DNA from: Cobetia crustatorum
Lineage (GTDB): Bacteria > Pseudomonadota > Gammaproteobacteria > Pseudomonadales > Halomonadaceae
Reading direction: 5' to 3'
Assembly: GCF_000591415.1 (NCBI RefSeq)
Contig: NZ_JEMF01000032.1
Coordinates: forward strand, 1-64,000
Length of the DNA: 64,000 nucleotides
Part shown: positions 1 to 8,641 of the stretch, piece after piece
Position numbering within the stretch: the first letter of the stretch is position 1
Layout of the letters: the number at the start of each line of letters is the position of its first letter
Position numbers and translations under genes: made by a program
The notes under the pieces: generated by a model
Told to the model about the DNA's origin: nothing
Databases searched by the model: none
The model's input: the letters and a program-made list of their open reading frames with translations, nothing else

Positions 1-59
1 TCGTGGATTAGGGGACTTGGAGAGGTCATTGGATTATCATTAGTGCGGAATTTAGTGAG

Positions 60-1949
60 TTGTCCAATGATGAGCCTATTCAGGCTCTATTTAATCACTC
101 TGCGGAAGTCATTGACCAGGATGACTCTGGCACTGCCGTATATAATCTGGTCTTTAGGCCTAAAGCATCAATAAGACAGAAGTTAGCAAAAATTGAGGAT
201 GGGGATTTTGAAGAACTTGAAAGAATACGGGAAAGTATAACAATAGAAGATTATGAGACAGAATACACAGGGAGAAGTTCGATTGACTTCACAATCCCAG
301 TTAATTACATGATGGTTGTTGGAGACTTTAATAATTGTAAGTTCAATGGGGTTGTTAATACTTCATTAGCTGGTGTTAAATTACCTCGTTATCTATCCCT
401 TTCGAAAGATATATCTTTCACATACATACAAGCACTCAGGGATGTGGTTTCTGAATTCAGAAACAATAGGACTAACCCATTGTTAGCACTTTTAAAGGTG
501 AAAAGCGGTGATATTTCAGAAGTAACCATGCAACCTATAGTTGATAAAGTACTTGAGCTAAATGAATCTATTGAATCGCTGGATGAGGTGCAATCAGTAA
601 GGTCTGACATACTTAGTACTATAAAAGATGCTGCAGGAGAAACTTATGCTCCTCGATCACTATCTGTTAAATCTGATTTACCTGAAGAGGCTGACAAGTT
701 ATTTAAGTCGCTAAAGCTCTTTGTTGGTGAATCAGAAGACGACTACGAAGATAACATTAGTGAGTTAAGCCTTGGCGGAGCCAACTTAATCTTCCTAACA
801 CTTAAGTTGTTAGAGTTTAAGTATAAGAAAGAGGAAGATGCGATAGCCAAATTTTTAATTATTGAAGAACCTGAAGCACATATACATACACATATCCAAA
901 AAACCCTTTTCGATCGCATTGGTTACCATAATACTCAGATTATATATTCTACACATTCTACACATCTATCTGAAGTTTCTAATATAAAAAATATCAACAT
1001 TATCACTAAAGGGAGTAATGGGTGTGAGGTATACCAGCCTGCAAATAATCTCAGTGCTAGTGAAATACGTAACTTACAACGATATCTAGATGCTGTGCGC
1101 AGTAACTTGTTATTTGCAAAAAGCACAATTCTTGTTGAAGGTGATGCAGAAGAGATTTTAATACCTATAATGTTTAAACAGGTGACTGGCTTATCATTGG
1201 ATGAGCTCGGGATAAGCTTGATAAATATTAGGAGTACAGGATTTAAAAATATTGCCATACTATTTAACGATTGCAGAATAAAAAAATATTGCAGTATCAT
1301 TACAGATTTAGATGCTGCTTTTATTGATACTACATATAGTGAAACCGATACGTCCTCGTTAGAAAAAAGAAAATCAAAATATGCAGGTTCTCAGTCTAAG
1401 GGGGCCAGCAGGCAAAAAGATTTAGATAGCTTTGTTTCTGGTAATAATTGGTTGTCAGTATTTTATGCTGAACATACGTTTGAAGTTGATTTCATTAAAT
1501 CTGGTAATTATAGATATATTGATAAAATTATCGAAGATGTTTATACAAGTCAGTCAACCATTGATTTATCTAAGCAGGAGTTATCTTCAGGCAATATCGA
1601 ACTGTACGGGCAGAGAGTATTAACAATGGCAGAAAGTTTAGGTAAAGGTTGGTTTGCAATTTTGCTTGGAAGCAAAATTGATTATAGAACTATAATTCCA
1701 GCGTATATTTGGAAAGCTATTCTAGCTTCTCAGAAAAGCTTAACAATTGAGCAGTACGCGAGTATTTATAATTACAGATTAAAAAAACTTTATGCTGATC
1801 AAATTGTTGAGGTAGATAAGTATTGTGAAGCAATGAGTTATATAGAAAGCTACAAATCTAGACATATAGCTTTAATGGAGTTTAAGAGTTTAATGAGTTC
1901 TTATTTGAAAAACGACCAAATAAATGAAATTCTTGAGGAGATTAATTGA
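60..1949 (+). CDS. gajA: Gabija protein GajA-like: OLD-family ATPase/TOPRIM endonuclease, N-terminus missing or disrupted
   Basis: OLD-family nuclease of the Gabija type, which nicks DNA when nucleotide pools fall during phage infection (family knowledge). The ABC-type ATPase part shows a signature-like SLGGANL near residue 237 and a Walker B block IIEEPEAHIH near 267-275, followed by a STHST switch. The C-terminal TOPRIM domain shows VEGDAEE near residue 360 and a DLDA acidic pair near 416. The N-terminal Walker A loop normal in the family is absent. The TTG at 60 is only the first usable start after an in-frame TAG at 9-11; the residues encoded just upstream (WRGHWIIISAEFSEL) look like real protein, so the true start lies left of the window or the 5' end is frameshifted. 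The stop overlaps gajB. Confidence 0.8.
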   Translation: MSNDEPIQALFNHSAEVIDQDDSGTAVYNLVFRPKASIRQKLAKIEDGDFEELERIRESITIEDYETEYTGRSSIDFTIPVNYMMVVGDFNNCKFNGVVNTSLAGVKLPRYLSLSKDISFTYIQALRDVVSEFRNNRTNPLLALLKVKSGDISEVTMQPIVDKVLELNESIESLDEVQSVRSDILSTIKDAAGETYAPRSLSVKSDLPEEADKLFKSLKLFVGESEDDYEDNISELSLGGANLIFLTLKLLEFKYKKEEDAIAKFLIIEEPEAHIHTHIQKTLFDRIGYHNTQIIYSTHSTHLSEVSNIKNINIITKGSNGCEVYQPANNLSASEIRNLQRYLDAVRSNLLFAKSTILVEGDAEEILIPIMFKQVTGLSLDELGISLINIRSTGFKNIAILFNDCRIKKYCSIITDLDAAFIDTTYSETDTSSLEKRKSKYAGSQSKGASRQKDLDSFVSGNNWLSVFYAEHTFEVDFIKSGNYRYIDKIIEDVYTSQSTIDLSKQELSSGNIELYGQRVLTMAESLGKGWFAILLGSKIDYRTIIPAYIWKAILASQKSLTIEQYASIYNYRLKKLYADQIVEVDKYCEAMSYIESYKSRHIALMEFKSLMSSYLKNDQINEILEEIN

Positions 1950-3734
1950 TGTTTACTTGGTCAGATGAAGATTTAAATGAAGATCAATCAAGAGTAGTAA
2001 AAGATAATAGGAACATTTTTCTTGTTGCATGTCCAGGGAGTGGTAAAACAAAAACATTAACATACAAAATTGCTTACGAGCTGTCTTGCTCATCGATAAA
2101 TAATAGAAAGGTTGTTGCTATAACTTATACTCATAGAGCCGCAGATGAAATTCGCGAACGTATTGAAGATTTAGGCATTAATACAGCAAGGTTATGGATT
2201 GGTACAATTCATGCTTTTTGTTTGGAGTGGATTCTTAAACCTTATTGTATTTATGATGAAAGAATAAGTAGCGGTTGCAATATTATTGATATGCATCAGC
2301 GTGAGGAGCTGCTAAAGAGTTTGTGCAATGAACTCAAATCACCCAAAATAACTAATTTTGATTGTGATTATTACTATACAAGCAAAAAAATAATTCTAGC
2401 ATGTAAGGATGAAAATAAACATGGCAATATCTCAATCGTTCTAGAGAATTATTTTGATTATTTAAGATCTTGTAATTTGATTGATTTTGAGTTGCTGCTT
2501 AAAATATCACATGATCTTATTGCGAGTAACCCTAAAATACCTCGTCTTCTTTCATCACTATTTGAGATAATTTTAATAGATGAGTTTCAAGATACAAAGG
2601 AAGTTCAATACTCTATATTAGCTTCAATATTGAGCTCTGCTAAAGATAGAACACGACTTTTTTTTAGTGGGAGACCCTAATCAGGCGATATATGGTTCTT
2701 TGGGAGGGTACCCAATTACCATTGAAGAATTACGACATATTACGGATATGGAAATTGAAGAATTTACACTCAACTTTAATTATAGGTCTTCCTCTAAGAT
2801 TATTGATTATTATCAATGCTTTAAAGTTTTTGACTCAAATATTATACCTAAAGGGCATAACAAGGAATATCCGAGTGTAGTTCGATATAACAAGGATATA
2901 AATAGTGAAAGAATCGTGGATGAAATAGCATCAAAAGTTGTTGCTAGTGTAGACGACCATAATATTTCACCGGATCAAATCTGTATCATTGCCCCACAGT
3001 GGTTTTATCTAGCATCAATTACACGGAAGCTAGCTTCTAAATTGCCAATGTATAAGTTTAATGGACCTGGTTTGTCTCCAATTGCCAGAGATGTAGAAAA
3101 TTTTTGGTATAAATTGTCAAGGATTGCCTTAACTGATCCCTCACCTCAAATGTATATGCGTAGAATGAGATGGGCTAAGGAAATCTTAGAGGAATTAAGC
3201 GAGTGTGGTGTATGTTTAGATGAAATAAACGAGAGAAAGTTTTTGCGTTGTTGTAATACGCTAAATATAATGCATGCTAATGGACTGGAATATCTGCAAG
3301 ATTTCTTTGATAAAGCGCTAAGTGCTTGCAATATCGATATAGCTGAGTGCCAATACCTTCTTCACAAGAACGAATATTTCTTCGAAAGCTCTAAGTTACG
3401 TATAGAGCGGTTGCAAAAAGAAAATATAGAGGGTGCAGATAGTATTGAATACTTTAAAAGCTTTTTTGATGCCAATAAAGGCATTAATGTTTCTACAATC
3501 CACGGTGTAAAAGGTGGAGAGTATGATGTGGTTATAGCCTTTGGTTTATTAGATGGAATGGTTCCTCATTTCACTGAAAAGGAAAAAGATTTAAGTTCAA
3601 AGAAATTGCTATATGTTATAGGTTCACGCGCTCGCAAATATTTATATTTATATTCTGAGACTGGACGTAAAAGAAAATTTGGATTTTACTCTCCAACAGA
3701 AGTGTTGAAGAAAACTCATTATGAATACAATTAA
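1949..3734 (+). pseudogene. gajB: Gabija protein GajB-like UvrD/PcrA-type helicase, split by a T8 frameshift
   Basis: Superfamily 1 helicase partner of GajA. Frame 1 (1949-2680) has Walker A PGSGKT near residue 30, motif Ia AITYTHRAADEI and Walker B LIDEFQDT near 210, then ends at SGRP. Frame 2 (from about 2667) continues with GDPNQAIYGSLGG (motif III), NFNYRSS (IV), STIHGVKGGEYDVV (V) and KKLLYVIGSRARK (VI). The break is an eight-T run at 2658-2665; seven Ts would read RLFLVGDPNQAIYG, the expected family motif, giving about 595 residues. The ATG at 1949 overlaps the gajA TGA and follows GAGGAG by 8 bases. The indel may be a sequencing error, a real inactivation, or a slippage site. Confidence 0.8.
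2658..2665 (+). repeat. T8 homopolymer at the gajB frame break
   Basis: Eight consecutive T residues sit exactly where the two helicase frames join, within the codons for motif III. Removing one T restores an uninterrupted helicase. Runs of this type are prone to polymerase slippage and to base-calling errors. Confidence 0.85.
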
Positions 3735-3761
3735 TAATTATTGTGATGTTTTATCTCGAGC

Positions 3762-5519
3762 CTAATGCCGACACGCCAGCGCCATGTGATACACGATTTC
3801 ATCGGCGAGGGCGTTGTCGAGGGTGCGTTCGAGATCGATGATCAGCTGGTGGGGGTAGTAGGCGCTGAGGTCCAGCCCGACGCCGAGGCCGAGAATGGCC
3901 TGGCGGCCGGATCGGGTCTGTTGCGCGACAACCTGCTTGAGGTGGCTGTCGAGGTAGTGCTCGTCATTGGCCATGTTGGTGGCGCTGTCACAGGGGCTGC
4001 CATCTGAGATGACGACCAGCAGACGGCGCGCGCCTTCGCCGGCAGGGGCGCCGGTTGTCCCCGCAGAGGCACAGTCGGCGAGGCGTGAGCAGGCCCATTG
4101 CACGGCTTCGCCATCCACGCCTTCGCGGTAGAGATCGGCCTTGAGCAGGGCGCCGAAGTTGCGGCGCGCACATCGCCACGCTAGTGAGGCGGGTTTGAAT
4201 ACCAGATATTGCACTTCATTCAGGCGACCCGGACGCGCGGGCTTGCCGGCGCGTCGCCAGTCCTTCAGAGAGCGACCGCCATTCCAGGCGCCAGTGGTGA
4301 AGCCGAGCACTTCGGTGGGCACACCGGCCATGTCGAGCGCACGGGTGAGTATCTCGATCAGCATCGCCACCGCTTCGCCATGCACCTTCATCGAACCGGA
4401 GCAGTCGATCAGGAAACTGACCTGCGCGCTGGCCTCGGGCACCCAGCGCTCACGCTGGAAGACCCGCCGTTCAGCAGGCGAGGAAATCACCTGACTCAGG
4501 CGACGCCCATCAATGATTCCTTCTTCTTCTCCGAAGTGCCAACCCTCGCGCTGTGGCGCACTGAAATGCCGCGCCAGCTGACGTGCCAAGCGCCGCACGT
4601 TGATCTTCTGCTCCGCCAGGCGCGTATCCAGCGCCTGACGATACTCATCGAGCAGGGCCGCGCGCATGCGCCTGGCCGGTTCCAGCTCGCGGTCATAGGC
4701 ACTGGTGAACACCTGATACGGCAGCACCTCTTCAGGCGCATCACGGCGATTGCCCAGCCACGGTGATTGCTGCTCTTCCAGCAGACTCGCTTCCTCATCC
4801 TCGTTTTCCAGAAACAGCGCGAAGCGCTGGCTGGCATCGGAGCCGTCATCCTCCTCGCCGTCCTGCTCCTCCAGCGATTCGGCCAACTCCTGCTCCAACC
4901 ACAGGCTGATATTCAGCGCATGTTGCTGATAGGCCGCCTGATCAAAACGCGTGCGTCGCAAGCCCGCCATGTCCGCACCCAGCGGCTTATAGAAAGAGGC
5001 GCGCGTCGTCTCGATGTAATCCTCCGTCTCGTGGATCACCGCGCAGGCCATCAGGCGCGACCAGCACGACTGGATGACGCTATAGATGAGAATGCCGCTG
5101 CTCGTCTCGGTCAGGCCCGCGTGATAAAAGGCCAGACACCAGTTGGTGAAGTGCCGCGCAAGGTTCTCCCGTACGCCGGGCATGTCGGGGTCGACCAGTG
5201 CCTCGACGCGCAGCTGCTCCAGCAGGTCGTAGATCAAGCGGGTTTCCGGCAGCCCCGGACGCGCCGCCAGATGCAGCGCCTCATCGGTGTGTGTCAGGCG
5301 CAGCGCAATCGCATCACTGACGGCGCGATAGTCCTCCAGCGTGCAATCATCCTCTTCAAGGCGCAGATGTGGCGTGCGCAGTGGCAGTGGCTGAGCATGC
5401 CGACTCAGGCGCCGCCCCCGATAGGCCCAGCCGGCCTGACCGCTGAGTGCCCCGAGGCTCGCCGCTGCAAGTTCCTCGAGATACTGCTGACGACGGCGTA
5501 CCTGCTGGGCCGCACTCAT
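3762..5519 (-). CDS. cobT: Cobalamin biosynthesis protein CobT (aerobic cobaltochelatase subunit)
   Basis: CobT of the CobNST cobaltochelatase, which inserts cobalt into hydrogenobyrinic acid a,c-diamide in late B12 synthesis. The 585-residue protein has an N-terminal helical region, a very acidic middle (EEQDGEEDDGSD near 215) and a C-terminal von Willebrand A domain with the MIDAS motif DCSGSM near residue 371 and LVVISDGSP further on, which is the family layout. The start ATG has an AAGGGG-type ribosome site. It lies 59 bases downstream of cobS on the same strand, consistent with a cobST operon; cobN is not in the window. It converges with the gajB end. Confidence 0.93.
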   Translation of the reverse strand: MSAAQQVRRRQQYLEELAAASLGALSGQAGWAYRGRRLSRHAQPLPLRTPHLRLEEDDCTLEDYRAVSDAIALRLTHTDEALHLAARPGLPETRLIYDLLEQLRVEALVDPDMPGVRENLARHFTNWCLAFYHAGLTETSSGILIYSVIQSCWSRLMACAVIHETEDYIETTRASFYKPLGADMAGLRRTRFDQAAYQQHALNISLWLEQELAESLEEQDGEEDDGSDASQRFALFLENEDEEASLLEEQQSPWLGNRRDAPEEVLPYQVFTSAYDRELEPARRMRAALLDEYRQALDTRLAEQKINVRRLARQLARHFSAPQREGWHFGEEEGIIDGRRLSQVISSPAERRVFQRERWVPEASAQVSFLIDCSGSMKVHGEAVAMLIEILTRALDMAGVPTEVLGFTTGAWNGGRSLKDWRRAGKPARPGRLNEVQYLVFKPASLAWRCARRNFGALLKADLYREGVDGEAVQWACSRLADCASAGTTGAPAGEGARRLLVVISDGSPCDSATNMANDEHYLDSHLKQVVAQQTRSGRQAILGLGVGLDLSAYYPHQLIIDLERTLDNALADEIVYHMALACRH

Positions 5520-5578
5520 GCCTGTGCCCCTTTGCCAGTGGTTGTCGTGTCCACTCCTTCCTCGCTCATCAGGTCGCT

Positions 5579-6609
5579 TTACATCAGCGCCGCGGATTCC
5601 TCAAGCTCCTTGGCGAAACAGCGCTGATAGAACTCGGCGACCAGCGGGCGCTCATGCTCATCGCACTTGTTGAGATAGGAGAGACGGAAGGCCAGTGCCG
5701 GATTGCGGAAGATCTCGCAGTTCTCCGCCCAGGTGATCACGGTACGCGGCGACATCAGGCTCGACAGATCGCCATTGGCGAAGCCTTGCGGGTGAGATCC
5801 GCCACCGCGACCATCGCGCGAATCAGCGCCTGGCCACGCTCGTTGTCCTTGGCCGGCACGCGTGCCAGCACGATCTTCACTTCCTCATCACGCGGCAGGT
5901 AATCCAGCTTGGCGACGATGTTCCAGCGGTCGATCTGCGCATGGTTGAGCAGCTGGGTGCCGTGATAGAGCCCATCCTGATTGCCCAGCCCCACGGTATT
6001 GGCGGTGGCGAACAGCCGGAACTGCGGATGCGGGCGAATCACGCGGTTCTGATCCAGCAGCGTGAAGTGGCCATCGCGCTCCAGAATGCGCTGGATGACG
6101 AACATCACGTCCGGGCGGCCGGCATCGTACTCATCGAAGATCAGCGCGATGGGGCGGGTCAGTGACCACGGCACGATGCCTTCCTGGAATTCGGTGACCT
6201 GCACGCCGTCGCGAATCACGATGGCGTCCTTGCCGACCAGATCCAGCCGGCTGACATGGCCATCGAGATTGACGCGCAGACACGGCCAGTTGAGACGCGC
6301 GGCGATCTGCTCGATATGGGTCGATTTGCCGGTGCCGTGCAGGCCCTGAACCATCACACGGCGGTTGTTGGTGAAGCCGGCGAGGATGGCGAGGGTGACA
6401 TCGGGATTGAAGCGATAGGCCGTATCGATTTCCGGCACATGCGCATCGCGCTCGAGGAATACCGGCACCTTGAGATCACTATAGATATTGAACAGCTCAC
6501 GCACGCCGCGTAGTTCGGTCGGCTGCATCTGGCCGGCGGGCAGCGGCTGGGCGCCGTGATCGCTGTCTTGATCGAGCGGACGAGAATCTAACGGGCTGGC
6601 GTCACTCAT
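5579..6609 (-). pseudogene. cobS: Cobaltochelatase AAA+ ATPase subunit CobS, single-base frameshift near 5784
   Basis: MoxR-type AAA+ ATPase partner of CobT. Walker A GLHGTGKS lies near residue 88 and Walker B LIFDEYDAG near 158. The main frame ends prematurely in [12 protein letters not shown], but the next frame continues as [19 protein letters not shown] and ends [10 protein letters not shown] at 5579-5581, the conserved CobS C-terminus. Adding one G to GCAAGGCTTC near 5784 gives [12 protein letters not shown] and a normal protein of about 343 residues. The start at 6609 is preferred over upstream codons because GGAGAT sits 6 bases before it. The break is probably a sequencing indel, since chelatase genes rarely decay while cobT stays intact. 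Confidence 0.88.
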
Positions 6610-6780
6610 GTGGTGATCTCCATCGGGCATTCTGAAAAGAGGGGCGATTGAATCGACCCTGTTGCCCCCGTGTCATGGGCAGCAGCAAGGCTCCGAATAT
6701 AGCCTTGTTTCTAAAAACAATGCAAATTGTACCGAAATATGAGATTTGTGTTTATTCATTCCCTGGCAGGAGCAAGGCAG

Positions 6781-7919
6781 ATGAGTGACACCCTGATCAT
6801 TGGTGGCGGTGTGATTGGCATGATGATGGCGTGGCAACTGGCAGATGCTGGTCAGCACGTGACGCTGCTGGAGCGTGGCCAGTGCGGACTCGAGGCGTCG
6901 TGGGCCGGCGGCGGTATCGTCTCGCCGCTGTATCCGTGGCGCTACTCAACCGCCATCTCATCGCTGTCGCGTTGGTCAGAAGGTGAATATCCGCGCCTAG
7001 CCGAGGCGCTCATCGAGGCGACAGGGATTGACCCTGAATATCGCCAGAAGGGCTTGATCTACCTGCGGGTGGAGGACGAGGCACTGGCGCTGGATTGGGC
7101 GCGTACTCAGCACAAGCCGTTGGAGGTGATCGGGCAGGAGGCGCTCTACGCACGCGAGCCGCATCTGGCGACGGGTCACCACGAGGCGCTGTGGATGCCG
7201 ACACTGGGCAGCATTCGCAATCCGCGTCTCGGGCAGGCGCTGCGTGCCTGCTTGATGCAGCACCCGCGTGTCGAGGTGCGCGAAGGCTGTGACGTGCAGC
7301 GGCTGATGATCGGCGATGATCAGCGCGTTGCAGGTACACTGACAGCCCAGGGCGTCATCAAGGCAGGGCAAGTCGTGGTCTGCGGCGGTGCCTGGAGCGG
7401 CAAGCTGCTCGCCGAGGCCGGCGTACTGCTGCCGGTACGTCCGGTGAAGGGCCAGATGATGGTGTTCAATCCGGTGGCGGCGGGGCTTTGCCGCGTGGAA
7501 GACCCGCTGTTGTCCCGCGTGGTGCTCTGTGATGGCCGCTATCTGATTCCGCGTGGCGATGGGCGGATTCTGATCGGCTCGACGCTGGAGCATAAAGACT
7601 TCGACAAGAGCACTACTGCGGAGGCGCGCGAGTCGTTACATGCCAGCGCCGCGAGCATTCTGCCAGCACTCAGCGAGCTGGCGCCGGAGCATCACTGGGC
7701 AGGCCTGCGCCCAGGCACACCGGACGGCACGCCCTTCATCGGCGCGGTGCCGGGGCTTCACGGCCTCTACGTGAATGCGGGCCACTACCGCAATGGCCTG
7801 GTGCTGGCGCCCGCCGCCACCCGTCTGCTCAGTGACCTCCTGCTGGGCCGTGAGAGCTTCATGTCGCTGACGCCTTTACGCCGCCGGGCGTGGAGAGGAA
7901 GGCGGCGCTCGCCGGTTGA
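6781..7919 (+). CDS. thiO: Glycine oxidase ThiO-like FAD-dependent amine oxidase (probable C-terminal frameshift)
   Basis: DAO-family flavoenzyme, most like ThiO, which oxidises glycine to iminoglycine for the thiazole of thiamine. The FAD Rossmann motif GGGVIG is at residues 8-13, with LLERGQCGLEASWAGGG after it, and the conserved end GLRPGTPDGTPFIG then YVNAGHYRNG is present. The start at 6781 follows GGAG with good spacing; the codons from 6727 are probably untranslated. The open frame as written runs to 8094 with a basic, low-complexity tail. Adding one G near 7867 gives MSLDAFTPPGVERKAALAG and a stop at 7917-7919, closer to the family length, so that end is given here. The frame correction is inference. 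Confidence 0.72.
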
Positions 7920-7965
7920 CGGCAGGGAGAGCGCCACGGGCTCAGATGTTGATGAGGTCGACTGG

Positions 7966-8011
7966 CAACAGGGTCAGCTAACAACAGGGTCAGCTAGCAA
8001 TAGGATCAACT
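7966..8011. repeat. Short tandem repeat, three 15-bp units
   Basis: Two copies of CAACAGGGTCAGCTA (7966-7980 and 7982-7996) and one diverged copy GCAATAGGATCAACT (7997-8011) lie between thiO and tauX. The unit is too short and diverged for CRISPR. It belongs to the class of degenerate tandem repeats seen at several gene ends in this window. Confidence 0.75.
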
Positions 8012-8154
8012 GGCCCAATAGGCGGCTGCCAACTGGTGCTAAAGGGTGGCGCGGGTGTGGGCGTAGTCTCGGGACATGGCGCAGCGATTGCTGAAGCCCG
8101 GCACGATCAACACCGAGACGACCAACAACAATATCCATCCGCGGAGCCCGACCC

Positions 8155-8538
8155 ATGAGCCAAGCCACCATTGAACTGCTGACTGCCTTCTGTGATGCCC
8201 TCAACCGTCACGACATCGACGACTGTCTGGCAATGATGACCGATGACTGCGAATTCCTCGCCGTCGGCGGTGCCGAGCTGCAGGGCAAGACCTTTGCCGG
8301 GCAGGATGAAGTGCGCGCCGGACTCTCCGCTGCCTGGAAGAATGCTCCGGATGCCCAGTGGATCGACGCGGAAATCTTCGCCGATGGCGAGCGTGGCTTC
8401 GTCATCAGCACCTACACCGGCACCACCGCCGATGGTGCGCGCAGCGAAGCGCGCATGATCGATGCCTTCACGCTGCGTGATGGCAAGATCGCGATCAAGA
8501 ATGCCTTCCGCAAGAACCGTCCGCCCGTCAACGTCTGA
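8155..8538 (+). CDS. tauX: NTF2/SnoaL-like small protein, probable taurine dehydrogenase small subunit
   Basis: The 127-residue protein has an NTF2/SnoaL fold pattern: an N-terminal helix with LTAFCDALNRHDIDDCLAMMTDD, a GGAELQGKTFAGQDEVRAGL strand-helix region and the final strand MIDAFTLRDGKI. Proteins of this size and fold are annotated as TauX, the small subunit of membrane-associated taurine dehydrogenase. The assignment rests mainly on position: it is immediately upstream of a DadA-type flavoprotein and close to a MocR regulator and a TRAP operon with a stress protein, the content of taurine clusters. A GGAG ribosome site precedes the ATG. On its own it could be any SnoaL-like protein. 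Confidence 0.65.
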   Translation: MSQATIELLTAFCDALNRHDIDDCLAMMTDDCEFLAVGGAELQGKTFAGQDEVRAGLSAAWKNAPDAQWIDAEIFADGERGFVISTYTGTTADGARSEARMIDAFTLRDGKIAIKNAFRKNRPPVNV

Positions 8539-8641
8539 GCGCCACTGGCGAGTTGATGAGGAAAGACGTTTCTGAAGCTGTCTTTGCCCCCGAGGTGTTA
8601 CGGCGCAACCTGTGCCTTGGGGGTGAGAGGAGGTGTTCGAG

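Larger units (their letters stand above)
1..3734 (+). other. AT-rich defence island (Gabija-type), left part cut by the window edge
   Basis: The first 3.7 kb is visibly AT-rich and uses A/T-ending codons, unlike the GC-rich genes from position 3762 onward, which suggests horizontal acquisition. It holds only an OLD-family ATPase/TOPRIM nuclease gene followed, with overlapping stop and start, by a UvrD-like helicase gene. That pair is the defining composition of the Gabija anti-phage system. The right boundary falls in the 27-bp AT-rich gap before the convergent cobT. No integrase, tRNA or direct repeat marks the junction, and the left boundary is outside the window. Confidence 0.75.

Noticed and set aside
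1949-3734. Programmed translational frameshift in gajB
   Set aside because: The T8 tract could slip, but there is no ribosome-stimulating signal visible and other genes in the window carry similar indels, so an error is more likely.
3735-3761. Attachment site at the island-cobT junction
   Set aside because: The 27-bp AT-rich gap shows no direct repeat that could be matched without the left boundary.
4767-5627. 286-codon rightward frame opposite cobT
   Set aside because: It overlaps cobT and the cobS end on the other strand and has Arg/Gln-rich shadow composition.
6610-6780. Cobalamin riboswitch near cobST or thiamine riboswitch near thiO
   Set aside because: The 171-bp gap lacks the conserved B12-box or THI-box sequence text and is too short for a B12 riboswitch plus promoters.
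7966-8011. Possible CRISPR array
   Set aside because: The units are 15 bp and directly tandem with no spacers; no cas genes are present.
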